This document shows positions 1-7,472 of a stretch of DNA of 35,191 nt, in pieces. The stretch's first letter is position 1. Each line of letters begins with the position of its first letter. Source of the DNA: Burkholderiales bacterium (GTDB taxonomy: Bacteria; Pseudomonadota; Gammaproteobacteria; Burkholderiales; Casimicrobiaceae). Location: positions 1-35,191 of the forward strand of contig JAICKU010000040.1 of assembly GCA_025927765.1 (NCBI GenBank), read 5' to 3'. The notes beneath the pieces were generated by a model. That model was not told where the DNA came from, did not search any database, and worked only from the letters and a program-made list of their open reading frames with translations. The translations under genes and the position numbers were made by a program.

Positions 1-54
1 CATGCCACGCCGCGCCATCACTCTGATTTCCACTACCAGCTCCTGGGTAAGCAT
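1..54 (-). CDS. istA: IS21-type transposase IstA, first 18 codons (partial)
   Basis: The reading frame starts with ATG at 54-52 and gives MLTQELVVEIRVMARRGM, which resembles the usual N-terminus of IS21 IstA (the segment just before its helix-turn-helix). It is cut by the left edge of the window. The start lies 86 bases inside the element end, as expected for istA, with the terminal repeats upstream. Whether the rest is intact cannot be seen. Confidence 0.65.
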   Translation of the reverse strand, partial: MLTQELVVEIRVMARRGM

Positions 55-88
55 CCTCGGCGGCCAAAAGGCCGCCATCTTCGCCCAG

Positions 89-122
89 GTGGGTCAGTTT
101 TACTTCGACGAAGTGGGTCAGT
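89..122. repeat. Terminal direct repeats of the IS21-type element
   Basis: GTGGGTCAGT occurs at 89-98 and again at 113-122, 24 bases apart. Between them lies the palindrome CTTCGACGAAG. In IS21 elements such internal repeats near each end are transposase-binding sites; that role is inferred here. Confidence 0.6.
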
Positions 123-140
123 ATTACTCCGGCGCTAACA

Positions 141-307
141 CCTGGCGCCTTCGCGAAATCGAGCGATTCGAGCTACTGCTCGGTGATGGCGTTCAGGCGC
201 CGAAGCGCCCCGCCATAGTTGTTTTCGTAGTGGCTCTCGATGAGCTTCAGCGAAAGGCCGCTCAGCGTCCAGGGACGGCAGTAAATTTGTTTGAGGTGAT
301 AGCGCAC
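141..307 (-). pseudogene. Fe/Mn superoxide dismutase gene, 5' fragment cut by IS
   Basis: Translation starts at GTG 307-305, seven bases after a good GGAGG (319-315). It gives 44 residues that resemble the N-terminus of Fe/Mn-family superoxide dismutases, including LIESHYENNYGGALRRLNA. An in-frame TAG at 175-173 ends it, yet SOD-like sequence resumes in the same frame after the stop (LESLDFAKAPG) up to base 141, where the IS21-type end begins. The gene is therefore broken twice: by a nonsense codon and by the insertion. Superoxide dismutases turn superoxide into oxygen and peroxide; this fragment lacks most metal ligands and cannot do so. A distal part may lie beyond the element, outside the window. 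Confidence 0.7.
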
Positions 308-892
308 GACGATACCTCCAAGCACAAGGTTGAATTGCGCCCAGACGGATCGTGACGACTGATGGGTGCCCGCATCCGCCTTGCGACGCTCACAGGATTG
401 GACGGGGCACCGTCTTGGAGGGATGAAACCCGGGGGTCCTGCAACCCCCGCACATACGTTACTTACCGCCTGGGAGAAAGTCAAATACAACGGATGCAGG
501 CACGGTAAGCGTCAGCTGCGCGCCGTTGCATCACGTGGTTGCTCCACTTCCTCGGGCGGGCGCACGTTACGAAGCACAGGGGTAGCGCTCGACCCAAATT
601 GACCGCGTAAGAGCCAGGTTTAGCGGCCCGCGACATCCACGCGCAGATCGACCGCGTTGCGCAGGCGATCGTAGAGGCGCGCCTTCCCGCACCAAATCAC
701 GTAGCGCGTTAGGAACGCAATCACGAGTTCCCGCTCGTCCGCACAGATGCCCGGCCAAGCGCGATGGGCGTGCACATGCAGCTCGCGGCCGTTGAGGGCC
801 GGCCGTCGTCGGTGTTGCCTTGGGGGATACGCAAACATCAGCGCTCAGGTAACGACTCAGTTGGGAGACGTTTCGGAATAATATGCGGCCCC
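308..892. other. Long gap between SOD remnant and papain-like gene
   Basis: No convincing intact gene was found. On the minus strand upstream of the SOD remnant there is a promoter-like pair, TTGACT (484-479) and TAACGT (461-456), with 17-base spacing; the -10 match is poor. A hairpin with a 7-base stem and 6-base loop lies at 431-450 (CGGGGGT/ACCCCCG), in what would be the SOD leader. It has no clear U-tract. The only frame with protein-like composition is at 620-838, listed separately. No ribosome site stands out for the papain-like gene. Confidence 0.4.
620..838 (-). CDS. Small hypothetical reading frame, perhaps a regulator fragment
   Basis: A 72-codon frame whose last 45 residues have ordinary protein composition. 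The stretch ending KARLYDRLRNAVDLRV is vaguely like the first helix of MarR-type regulators, which would make it an N-terminal remnant cut by a stop. No ribosome site is obvious and the ATG at 838 may not be the true start. The function is unknown and this may not be a gene. Confidence 0.2.
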   Translation of the reverse strand: MFAYPPRQHRRRPALNGRELHVHAHRAWPGICADERELVIAFLTRYVIWCGKARLYDRLRNAVDLRVDVAGR

Positions 893-1795
893 ATGACTCG
901 TCTACTCGCCCGCGCTTGCTGTGCCGCCCTTCGCCTTGTCATGGCCTCAGTGCTTTCTGGAGCGCCGCTCGGCGCCAGCGCGGTCGTTTTCACTACGGAC
1001 TACGACCGGCTTACCGTCCTGCCCGCACTGACAAGCAACGGAGGGGACGTGGACTGGCGGTCGAAAGGAGCTGTGACGCCGGTTAAGAATGAAGGCACGT
1101 GCGACGCGAGCTGGGCCTTTGCCGTCGCAGGGATGGTCGAAGCTGATCATTTGATTCGGGCGGGACGGCTATTCAATCTCTCCGAGCAGGAACTGCTCGA
1201 CTGCACGGGCGCAGGGTCGGCATGCCGCGGCGGAAGTCCGGTCGCCGCATTGCGCACCGTTATCGCAAAGGGCGGCCTTGCCAAGACGGCCTCGTATCGC
1301 TATACCGCCCGTGAGGGAACCTGCAAGTCATTGACGCCAGTGGCCCCGATCCCGGGCGCGGGACGCGTGCCGCCGGGTGACGAAGCGTCGCTGCAAGCTT
1401 ACGTCGCTCAAGGTCCGGTGCTGGCACTCGTCAACGCGAGTGCGGCGTTCGATAGCTACAAAGGCGGGATCTTCACTGGGCCGTGCAGCGACAACAATCC
1501 CACCCGGGCGGTGCTAATCGTTGGCTACACGACTGGGGGTGGTGGTGGATACTGGATCGTCAAGAACTCCCTCGGTTCTTCATGGGGTGCGCAGGGGTAT
1601 ATCTACATGGCTCGCGGCACAAACCTCTGCGGGATCGCCAACTACGCAATCGCGGTCAGCAACGATCCTCTACCGCCGCCGGCCCCAGCCATCGCAATAG
1701 CAACACCGACATTGAGCGCGTGGGCTAACGGCATGCTTCTACTTGGCGTCGCCGCGCTTGGGTTCGCTGCGCTACGTAAGAATTCTGAGCGCTAA
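893..1795 (+). CDS. Papain-fold (C1) protein lacking catalytic Cys/His, IPTL-CTERM-like tail
   Basis: A 300-residue exported protein. Residues 1-30 form a signal peptide ending GASA. Residues 52-255 align by eye with papain-family (C1A) peptidases: DVDWRSKGAVTPVKNEG at the N-side, YWIVKNS near the end and paired cysteines (70, 104, 111). The catalytic positions are changed: the oxyanion Gln is Glu67, the nucleophile Cys is Ser73 (CDASWAF in place of C-G-S-C-W-A-F), the catalytic His is Arg205 (TRAVLIVGY) and the conserved Trp after Asn225 is Leu227. It should not act as a cysteine peptidase and may bind rather than cut. Residues 271-300 read TPTLSAW, then a hydrophobic helix, then RKNSER, like the IPTL-CTERM signal processed by exosortase H in other bacteria. 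The ATG at 893 is preferred over the in-frame ATG at 764 because the signal peptide starts there. Confidence 0.82.
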   Translation: MTRLLARACCAALRLVMASVLSGAPLGASAVVFTTDYDRLTVLPALTSNGGDVDWRSKGAVTPVKNEGTCDASWAFAVAGMVEADHLIRAGRLFNLSEQELLDCTGAGSACRGGSPVAALRTVIAKGGLAKTASYRYTAREGTCKSLTPVAPIPGAGRVPPGDEASLQAYVAQGPVLALVNASAAFDSYKGGIFTGPCSDNNPTRAVLIVGYTTGGGGGYWIVKNSLGSSWGAQGYIYMARGTNLCGIANYAIAVSNDPLPPPAPAIAIATPTLSAWANGMLLLGVAALGFAALRKNSER

Positions 1796-1883
1796 CGGCC
1801 GTCGCCTGCTATCGGCCGAAAGCCGCTTACGCGATGCGCCATGCTACCAAAGCCACTTCGCCCGGATACGGTTAACGCCTATG

Positions 1884-2336
1884 CTATTTCTCGACCACCA
1901 GTTTCGTGAACATGCCCGACCTGTAATGGCCTGGCTCGTTGCACACCAATAGATACGTGCCCGGTTTCAGCGACAGCGTGATCCGGCCGCGCGCGCCCGG
2001 CTTTAGGTCGGAAACCTCTCCCCTGGAGTGGGCGCGCTTCTCGACGATCGTGTTCGTCTTCGGATCGTACGGCAGCTTGTTTTCGTCGGCGGGCGCGGGG
2101 ATGACGAGCACTTCGTGAACGAGATCCTTCGATTGATTGATCGCCTCGAGCGTGATGCGGCCGGCCTTCACTGTCGACGGCTCGGCTTTCATTTGCATGC
2201 CCGAGATCGCGGGATCCGTGCTCGAATCGCGCAGTGCGATTTGCACGACGTGACCCGTTGCGGCCTTCACGGCCGAAATGGCCGGCGCTACGAGAGCGAC
2301 TGTCGCGACCGTTGCAACGGCAATGGGCTTTCGCAT
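1884..2336 (-). CDS. Periplasmic cupredoxin (blue-copper domain protein)
   Basis: A 150-residue protein with a signal peptide ending near ISAVKAA, followed by one cupredoxin domain. The expected type 1 copper ligands are visible: His74 (LVHEVLVI), and Cys132, His137 and Met142 in VCNEPGHYRSGM. Such proteins carry single electrons or bind copper in the periplasm. The start at 2336 has a strong site, GAAGGAG, seven bases upstream. The gene is convergent with the papain-like gene, with an 88-base gap and no clear terminator. The electron partner is unknown; an oxidase or nitrite/nitrous oxide reductase would be typical, but none lies nearby. Confidence 0.85.
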   Translation of the reverse strand: MRKPIAVATVATVALVAPAISAVKAATGHVVQIALRDSSTDPAISGMQMKAEPSTVKAGRITLEAINQSKDLVHEVLVIPAPADENKLPYDPKTNTIVEKRAHSRGEVSDLKPGARGRITLSLKPGTYLLVCNEPGHYRSGMFTKLVVEK

Positions 2337-2380
2337 GGTATGGCTCCTTCGCGGGCCTTCCAGTGTAACCGCTGCACCCG

Positions 2381-2725
2381 CTACCCATGATCGAACTCGG
2401 TGGCAGGACTGCCGAGAGGGAATGCGCCGCGTTGCAGCGGGTCATGGAAGGGGAATAGCGCGACGGCACGCGATCCGAGATCGGGCACGACGATGGCAAG
2501 CTTCTTGGCATCGACGATCACGAGGCTTCGAAGCGCCACACTGATCAATTCGTTGTCCTGAAACCTTGACAGCACTCGACTTACCGTCTCGAGCTTCACG
2601 CCGAGGTCACTGCCTATTTCTTCACGCGTCATGCGCAAACGAAACTGGGCCGCCGAGATGGCCGTACCGCGTTTTCGCACGACAGCTTGACCCCACAAGC
2701 AACTGGTACGTGGCCCAAGGAGCAC
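2381..2725 (-). pseudogene. Fnr-type regulator, C-terminal DNA-binding remnant
   Basis: The frame holds only the tail of an Fnr-family regulator. Residues 23-70 include SAAQFRLRMTREEIGSDLG and KLETVSRVLSRFQDNELI, matching the helix-turn-helix of Fnr proteins, where the TVSR helix contacts DNA. The sensor half, with its iron-sulfur cysteines and cyclic-nucleotide fold, is missing: upstream of base 2725 the strand already belongs to the histidine kinase gene. The ATG at 2725 gives a non-homologous lead of about 20 residues. This looks like a 5'-deleted fnr copy, though a small DNA-binding-only product cannot be excluded. Confidence 0.6.
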
Positions 2726-4503
2726 TATGCTTCCTGTTGGTTCAAGGCTTCATCTACTGGCGTGCCGGACTTCGGTACGGCAGGTTCAGCGGGAATCGCG
2801 AGCGGCAGCCAAAAACATATGCTCACGCGCTTGCCCGGCTCGGGCAGCGCCTGGATCGTGCCGCCGTGCGCTTCGATGATCGAGCGGCAAATCGACATTC
2901 CGAGCCCCGCGCCTCGGGAATCTGCGTGACCGGATTGCCAGAACGGTTCGAACATCCGGTCCAGCTCGCTGGCGGAAAGCGCGGGTCCGCTGTTCGCCAC
3001 GCAGAACTGAACTCCGTCCGCCTGGTGCTCGGCTCTTAGCACAACGTGCCCCCGCCGCTCAGTGAACTTGAGCGCGTTGTCGAGCAGGTTCGCGAACACC
3101 CGCAAAATGCGGTCCGGATCCACCCTCAAATCGGGCAGCGGGCCATTCGCATCCATTTCGAGCTCGATGCTCTCGCGTTCGAAAAGTGGACGAGCTGACT
3201 CGAATGCTTGCGCCAGTAGGGAAGCGGCATTTATGGATACGATCCTCAGCATGCACCGTCCGCCGCCGGTCGATGCCGCGATGGAGAGCAGATCTTCCAC
3301 CATGCCCGACATGCGACGCGCGATATCGCCGACCGCCGCGATCCGGGCCTGCAACTCCTTGCCTTCGGTAAGCCGCGCCGCCAGCCGTGCAGCGACCGCG
3401 GCGTTGAGCATTAGCCCATGGAGTGGATTGCGCAGATCATGGCACACGACCGCGAGAACCCTTTCCCGGTCGTGCAGGATCTTGGCGGCACGCATGATTT
3501 CACGGCCGACCTCATCCGCTTCTGCAAGGCCGAACGGGGCCACGACCACCGACGCTCCCCGCCCCAGCGCTGATGCCGGTGCAAGCAGCCCACGAATCGC
3601 CCCGGCGATCCGGGACTCTATCTTGAGCGCCAGCGTGATTCCAAGCAGTAGCAATAGGATCGTCCCGGCCGTGATCCATGCGATGCGAGTCCACAGATAT
3701 CCGGTGAAGGTCGTACGAGGAATCGCGATCGCCACCGACCAGTCGGATACCGCAGAGCGGCTGAAGACGGCCACGACAGGAATTCCCTCCAGTGTGTCGG
3801 CCTCCAGTCGCCCTTCGCTGACCTGCGCCATGCGTTGCACCAGCTTCGACGAGCCCTTGTGCCCGACGTACTTGTCCGGGTCATGTGTGCGCGCGACGAT
3901 GGTGCCTTGTTTGTCGAATATGGCCGCCACCCAGCTTGGCGAAAGGTTTTGGCGCAGAAGGATTTCGCGAAGGCGTTCCGGTGTGAATCTCATGGACAGG
4001 TAATAGACGACCCTGCCATCGCGACGCACGGGAACGGCGACCGAGACAATCTTCCGGCCCGAGACCGCACCATCGAGCAGGTCGGAGACGACAGGCATCT
4101 CCGTATCGAACACGCGTCGAACCTGTGCCACGGCGCTCGGTAGCGGCTTGGGGAGCACAGCGCCGAACGGCCGCGCCGTGTACAGGACGATCTGGCCCGA
4201 CCCATCGGCGAGGGCGAACACGTCGCCGGGCATGTGCGCAATCACGTCACGAGCCTGGCGGTGGAATGCGGCAAGGTCGCCCGATGCCAAATGATCTGAT
4301 CCTGCGAGCACCTGAAGCGCGGCACGACCACCCGCTAGTTCCCGATCGACCGCCTGCATCAAGGCGCGTGCCGTCTCCAGCGTTCTCTGTTCGACGATCG
4401 TGCGCTCGCGGTCATAGGAGTCGTAAATGAGCAAGGCTACGGCGATCCCCGCGGGCAACACCGTGGCGGCGACCAGACGCGTAAGCTGGCGTTGGATCGT
4501 CAT
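2725..4503 (-). CDS. Membrane sensor histidine kinase with periplasmic Cache-like sensor
   Basis: A 592-residue kinase. One membrane segment lies at about 8-26, a periplasmic sensing region at about 27-268 that looks like a double Cache/PDC domain, and a second membrane segment at about 271-293. The cytoplasmic part holds the dimerisation helix with phospho-acceptor His355 (VCHDLRNPLHG) and an ATPase domain with N-box Asn476 (NLLDNALKF) and G-box GAGLGMS (531-537). No receiver domain or response regulator lies beside it, so it is an orphan here. The stop overlaps the first base of the Fnr remnant. The ligand is unknown; Cache domains usually bind small organic molecules. No strong ribosome site precedes the ATG. 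Confidence 0.85.
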   Translation of the reverse strand: MTIQRQLTRLVAATVLPAGIAVALLIYDSYDRERTIVEQRTLETARALMQAVDRELAGGRAALQVLAGSDHLASGDLAAFHRQARDVIAHMPGDVFALADGSGQIVLYTARPFGAVLPKPLPSAVAQVRRVFDTEMPVVSDLLDGAVSGRKIVSVAVPVRRDGRVVYYLSMRFTPERLREILLRQNLSPSWVAAIFDKQGTIVARTHDPDKYVGHKGSSKLVQRMAQVSEGRLEADTLEGIPVVAVFSRSAVSDWSVAIAIPRTTFTGYLWTRIAWITAGTILLLLLGITLALKIESRIAGAIRGLLAPASALGRGASVVVAPFGLAEADEVGREIMRAAKILHDRERVLAVVCHDLRNPLHGLMLNAAVAARLAARLTEGKELQARIAAVGDIARRMSGMVEDLLSIAASTGGGRCMLRIVSINAASLLAQAFESARPLFERESIELEMDANGPLPDLRVDPDRILRVFANLLDNALKFTERRGHVVLRAEHQADGVQFCVANSGPALSASELDRMFEPFWQSGHADSRGAGLGMSICRSIIEAHGGTIQALPEPGKRVSICFWLPLAIPAEPAVPKSGTPVDEALNQQEA

Positions 4504-4528
4504 GCGCTAGATACCGTATTCCAGTGCA

Positions 4529-4841
4529 TCCCCACACCGCCGCGAGCTCATGGCACATCGCGAGCATCGTCTGCAAGACATGCGATTTCGGCAGGAGCTC
4601 AGCAACGCGCGTGCGTTCGTGCTGGCGCAGCAATTTTTCGTCGGTCGAGACACGGCTCGGCCGCTTTGAAGGGTGCCAGGTGAGGGACCGGCGCAGTGTG
4701 TTTGACCCTCGCCAACCCAAAGATCTCGAGCAAGCGGATGTAGAGCCGGCCTATGTCGAATTCGTACCATTTCATCGACAGTTTTGCCGACTTGGGGTAG
4801 GCGTGATGGTTGTTGTGCAGCTCCTCGCCGCCGAATATTTG
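4529..4841 (-). pseudogene. Acyl-CoA desaturase gene, 3' remnant with frameshift
   Basis: Two pieces of a membrane fatty-acid desaturase survive in different frames. The first (about 4841-4675) holds GGEELHNNHHAYPKSAK, with the HNNHH iron-binding box, then WYEFDIG and LARVKHTAP, typical of delta-9-type bacterial desaturases. The second (about 4642-4529) resembles the tail of these proteins (TRVAELLPKSHVLQTM). The membrane segments, the first two His boxes and part of the linker are gone, so no active enzyme can be made. An Fnr-type site and a possible -10 (TAAATA, 4870-4865) lie directly upstream and point into the remnant, as if a deletion had joined the old promoter to the gene's tail. Confidence 0.65.
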
Positions 4842-4893
4842 GCGTGAGCTTGCGAATTGCTCCTTATTTAGGACTCTAGCGAAACATGAGATA

Positions 4894-4907
4894 TTGACCG
4901 AAATCAA
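4894..4907. promoter_or_regulatory. Fnr/Anr-type site, TTGAC-N4-ATCAA
   Basis: TTGACCGAAATCAA differs by one base from the Fnr consensus TTGAT-N4-ATCAA. On the minus strand its centre lies about 33 bases from the middle of TAAATA (4870-4865), the spacing of a class II Fnr-activated promoter leading into the desaturase remnant. In the other direction it is about 255 bases from the kinase start at 5162 and no -10 is seen. Direct control of the kinase is less likely. Confidence 0.55.
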
Positions 4908-5161
4908 CAAAGGTTCCGACTGGTCAAGCTGGTGCCTTCCTGAGCCACCTTCACCGACGCGCACCCTGATTCGAGCCGGCGGTCCCCCTGTGTACGCCAG
5001 CGCACAGACTGCTCGACTCGATCGCGCGAGCATCGCAGACGATGAAATGCGCCGCGGTTGCGCGCTTCGCCGAAGGGCTTTTCCCCTTTTCGATGCCCGT
5101 ACAGGGCAAGACGCCGCAGATCAGTGAAGCGCCATCGAAAGCATGGCGGGAGGAGATCAAC

Positions 5162-6343
5162 GTGCTGCACGAATTCCTTGCGGACCACCGGACCGATTTG
5201 ATCGACCGCTGCAAATCGAAAGTTGCTCAGCGTCCGTCTCCAGCTGCGATCGGCGAGGAACCCGAGCACGGCGTACCGCTTTTTCTCGACCAGCTTATCA
5301 AGACGCTGCGCATGGAGCAGACCATGGAGCCCATGCAAAGCCGGAAGATATCCGGTCCGGCAGGCGGTGGGACGCCGGCGTTGTCAGAGATCGGTGTATC
5401 TGCAGCACAGCATGGTCGGGAGCTGCTGGAGCGCGGGTTCACGGTCGACCAGGTGGTGCACGACTATGGCGACCTTTGCCAGGCGATCATGGAGGTTGCC
5501 TTCGAGCACACCGCTCCAATCCAAGTCGACGAATTTCAAACACTCAACCGCTGCCTGGACAACGCGATCGCTGACGCCGTGACCGAGTTTGCGTACCAGC
5601 GCGATCTTGCGTCTGCCGACAACCGGGTTCACACGTTCAACGAACGGTTGGGATTTCTCGCGCACGAGCTGCGCAACCTGCTTAGTACCGCAACCCTTGT
5701 CCTTGCCACCATCAAGGCCGGCAACGTGGGTTTAGGCGGAGCAACAAGCGCGGTACTGGACAACAGCTTGATTGCCATGCGCCACCTGATCGATCGCTCG
5801 CTCGCCGACGTGCGCGCAACGGCCGGGTTGAATGCGCGGCACCAGCTGATCTCGGTTGCCCGCCTCGTCGCTGACATCAAGACCGCAACGTTACTCGAAG
5901 CGCAAGAGCGGGGATGCGAACTGACGGTCTCCTACGTCGATCCGACGCTGGCGGTAGATGCAGATCGCGACATGCTTTTGGCAGCCGTCGGGAACTTGCT
6001 GCAGAACGCGTTCAAGTTCACCAAGCCCCGAACGCGCGTCGCCCTGAACACCTACGCCGCCGCCGACCGCATCCGCATCGACATCGAGGATTGCTGCGGC
6101 GGCCTTCCCCCGGGCGGCGCGGAGAGACTGTTTCTGCCGTTCAGGCAATTTGCGGCGGATAAGTCCGGTCTGGGACTCGGATTGGCGATCTGTCGACGCA
6201 GCGTCGAGGCGAACAACGGCGTTCTCAGCGTCCGGAATCTGCCCGACGTAGGATGCGTTTTCACCATCGATCTGCCGCGCCACTCGCTAAGTATCGAGCG
6301 CGCGCTCGGTGCTTCCGGGGCCAATCGCGTCGTCGGCAGATGA
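5162..6343 (+). CDS. Soluble sensor histidine kinase, RsbRD-like N-terminus
   Basis: A 393-residue kinase without membrane segments. The GTG at 5162 is chosen because GGGAGGAG lies six bases upstream and the product then starts directly in the domain (LHEFLADHRTDLIDRCKSK); the frame is open back to an ATG at 5042, which has no good ribosome site. Residues 1-140 resemble the RsbRD-type N-terminal domain of stress-linked kinases. The phospho-acceptor is His168 in FLAHELRNLLSTA, an H-box lacking the usual Pro. The ATPase domain has Asn282 (NLLQNAFKF) and GLGLGLAI. No response regulator is adjacent. It is convergent with the YihY-type gene. Confidence 0.83.
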   Translation: MLHEFLADHRTDLIDRCKSKVAQRPSPAAIGEEPEHGVPLFLDQLIKTLRMEQTMEPMQSRKISGPAGGGTPALSEIGVSAAQHGRELLERGFTVDQVVHDYGDLCQAIMEVAFEHTAPIQVDEFQTLNRCLDNAIADAVTEFAYQRDLASADNRVHTFNERLGFLAHELRNLLSTATLVLATIKAGNVGLGGATSAVLDNSLIAMRHLIDRSLADVRATAGLNARHQLISVARLVADIKTATLLEAQERGCELTVSYVDPTLAVDADRDMLLAAVGNLLQNAFKFTKPRTRVALNTYAAADRIRIDIEDCCGGLPPGGAERLFLPFRQFAADKSGLGLGLAICRRSVEANNGVLSVRNLPDVGCVFTIDLPRHSLSIERALGASGANRVVGR

Positions 6344-6414
6344 TCGCCAGCAAGGAGGCGCGTTGTTTTCGTAGACCAATTCGGACAAACAGCGCGAAAG
6401 GCACATGCCGCTCG

Positions 6415-7323
6415 CTAAGGAGGGCACGATAGCGCGCGTTGCACTCCGGGGGCATCCTCCCGCCGACGCTGCTGGTGCTTTGAATAGACGCAGGTGAATT
6501 CCGCGCCAAGCAGGAAAACCTGCGCCGAGTAGTACAGCCACAACAAAAGCACCACGAGCGTTCCGGCCGCGCCATAAGCGGATGTGATCGCGCTTCGACT
6601 GAGGTAGAGCCCAATGGCGGCCCGCCCGACGCTGAAGAGAACCGCTGTGATGGCCGCACCGATCCATACGTCTTTCCAAACGATCCGGACATTGGGCAGC
6701 GATTTGTACAGCATGGCGAAAACGACCGTTTCGGCACCCAGGGAAAAGAGGATATTCGAAACGTGCAGGAGCACTAGCGCGGTGCGGGGAAAGAACGACC
6801 CAAAGTACATCCGGAGCGCTTCCAGTGCACCGCTGACCGTAAGCAATATCAGGAACACCAAACCGACCGCCACAATCATACCGAGCGAAAGGATTCGGGC
6901 GCGGAGAAGCGACCGCAGGCCGCTACCCGGCCTCGGCGGCGCCTTCCAGATGTAGTCGAGATCATCCTGCAGTTCCACCAGCAGTGTCGTGGCACCCACT
7001 AGCATCGTCACAATGCTGACAACAGTCGCGAATACGCCCGCTGTCTTGTGCTGGGCTGCCTTGATCAATGCCTGGATCGCCTCCGCCGCAGGCGCGCCGA
7101 CCGCGTCGGCCAGTTGACCGGCGATCGTTCCACGAGCCGCGTCGACCCCCCATAGCACGCCCGCAAGCGCGATGACGACGATCAGTAGCGGCGCAAGCGC
7201 AAAAGCGCTATAGAAAGCGAGAGCAGCGCCCAAGGTCGGCGCTCTATCCTTTATCCACGCGGCGCCAGCCTGCTTCATCAGATCGAAGCATAGCCGCACG
7301 GCAATGGCGATCCGCGTCCTCAT
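6415..7323 (-). CDS. YihY/BrkB-family inner membrane protein
   Basis: A 302-residue polytopic protein. Hallmarks of the YihY/BrkB family (once annotated as RNase BN) are present: APTLGAALAFYSAFALAPLL near the N-terminus, a long loop with DLDYIWKAPPRP, and YGAAGTLVVLLLWLYYSAQVFLLGAEF near the end. About six membrane segments are expected. The molecular role of the family is not settled; the RNase assignment was withdrawn and transport or envelope roles have been proposed. It ends in a short hydrophilic tail. It is separated by 149 bases from the Crp/Fnr gene upstream on the same strand, so co-transcription is possible. Confidence 0.88.
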   Translation of the reverse strand: MRTRIAIAVRLCFDLMKQAGAAWIKDRAPTLGAALAFYSAFALAPLLIVVIALAGVLWGVDAARGTIAGQLADAVGAPAAEAIQALIKAAQHKTAGVFATVVSIVTMLVGATTLLVELQDDLDYIWKAPPRPGSGLRSLLRARILSLGMIVAVGLVFLILLTVSGALEALRMYFGSFFPRTALVLLHVSNILFSLGAETVVFAMLYKSLPNVRIVWKDVWIGAAITAVLFSVGRAAIGLYLSRSAITSAYGAAGTLVVLLLWLYYSAQVFLLGAEFTCVYSKHQQRRREDAPGVQRALSCPP

Positions 7324-7472
7324 ACTGCGCTAACGTGCGCTTATTCCAGTCGTAGTGAATCAGATTCCGCTTCTGCAAAAAACTTGCCGCATGGGTGTCC
7401 CGTCTGCGCGCTGGCGCACTCGGCGGAGGACGGCCGCCGATGGATGACGCCCCAAAACGAGCGGTTTTGCCG

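Larger units (their letters stand above)
1..140 (-). mobile_element. IS21-family element, one end (continues off the left edge)
   Basis: Read on the minus strand, the element starts at base 140 with TGTTAGCGCC, the TG terminus usual for IS21-family ends. It then carries two copies of ACTGACCCAC (revcomp of 89-98 and 113-122), like the repeated terminal transposase-binding sites of IS21 elements, followed by the start of an istA-like reading frame at base 54. Base 141 onward is superoxide dismutase sequence, so base 140/141 is the insertion junction. The other end, istB and any target duplication lie outside the window. The family call rests on the end structure and on the first 18 IstA-like residues. 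Confidence 0.72.

Noticed and set aside
431-450. Strong hairpin considered as a terminator
   Set aside because: No U-tract on either strand and no gene ending beside it.
3062-4003. Plus-strand frame of 313 codons opposite the Cache kinase
   Set aside because: Ser/Arg-rich antisense translation with no domain.
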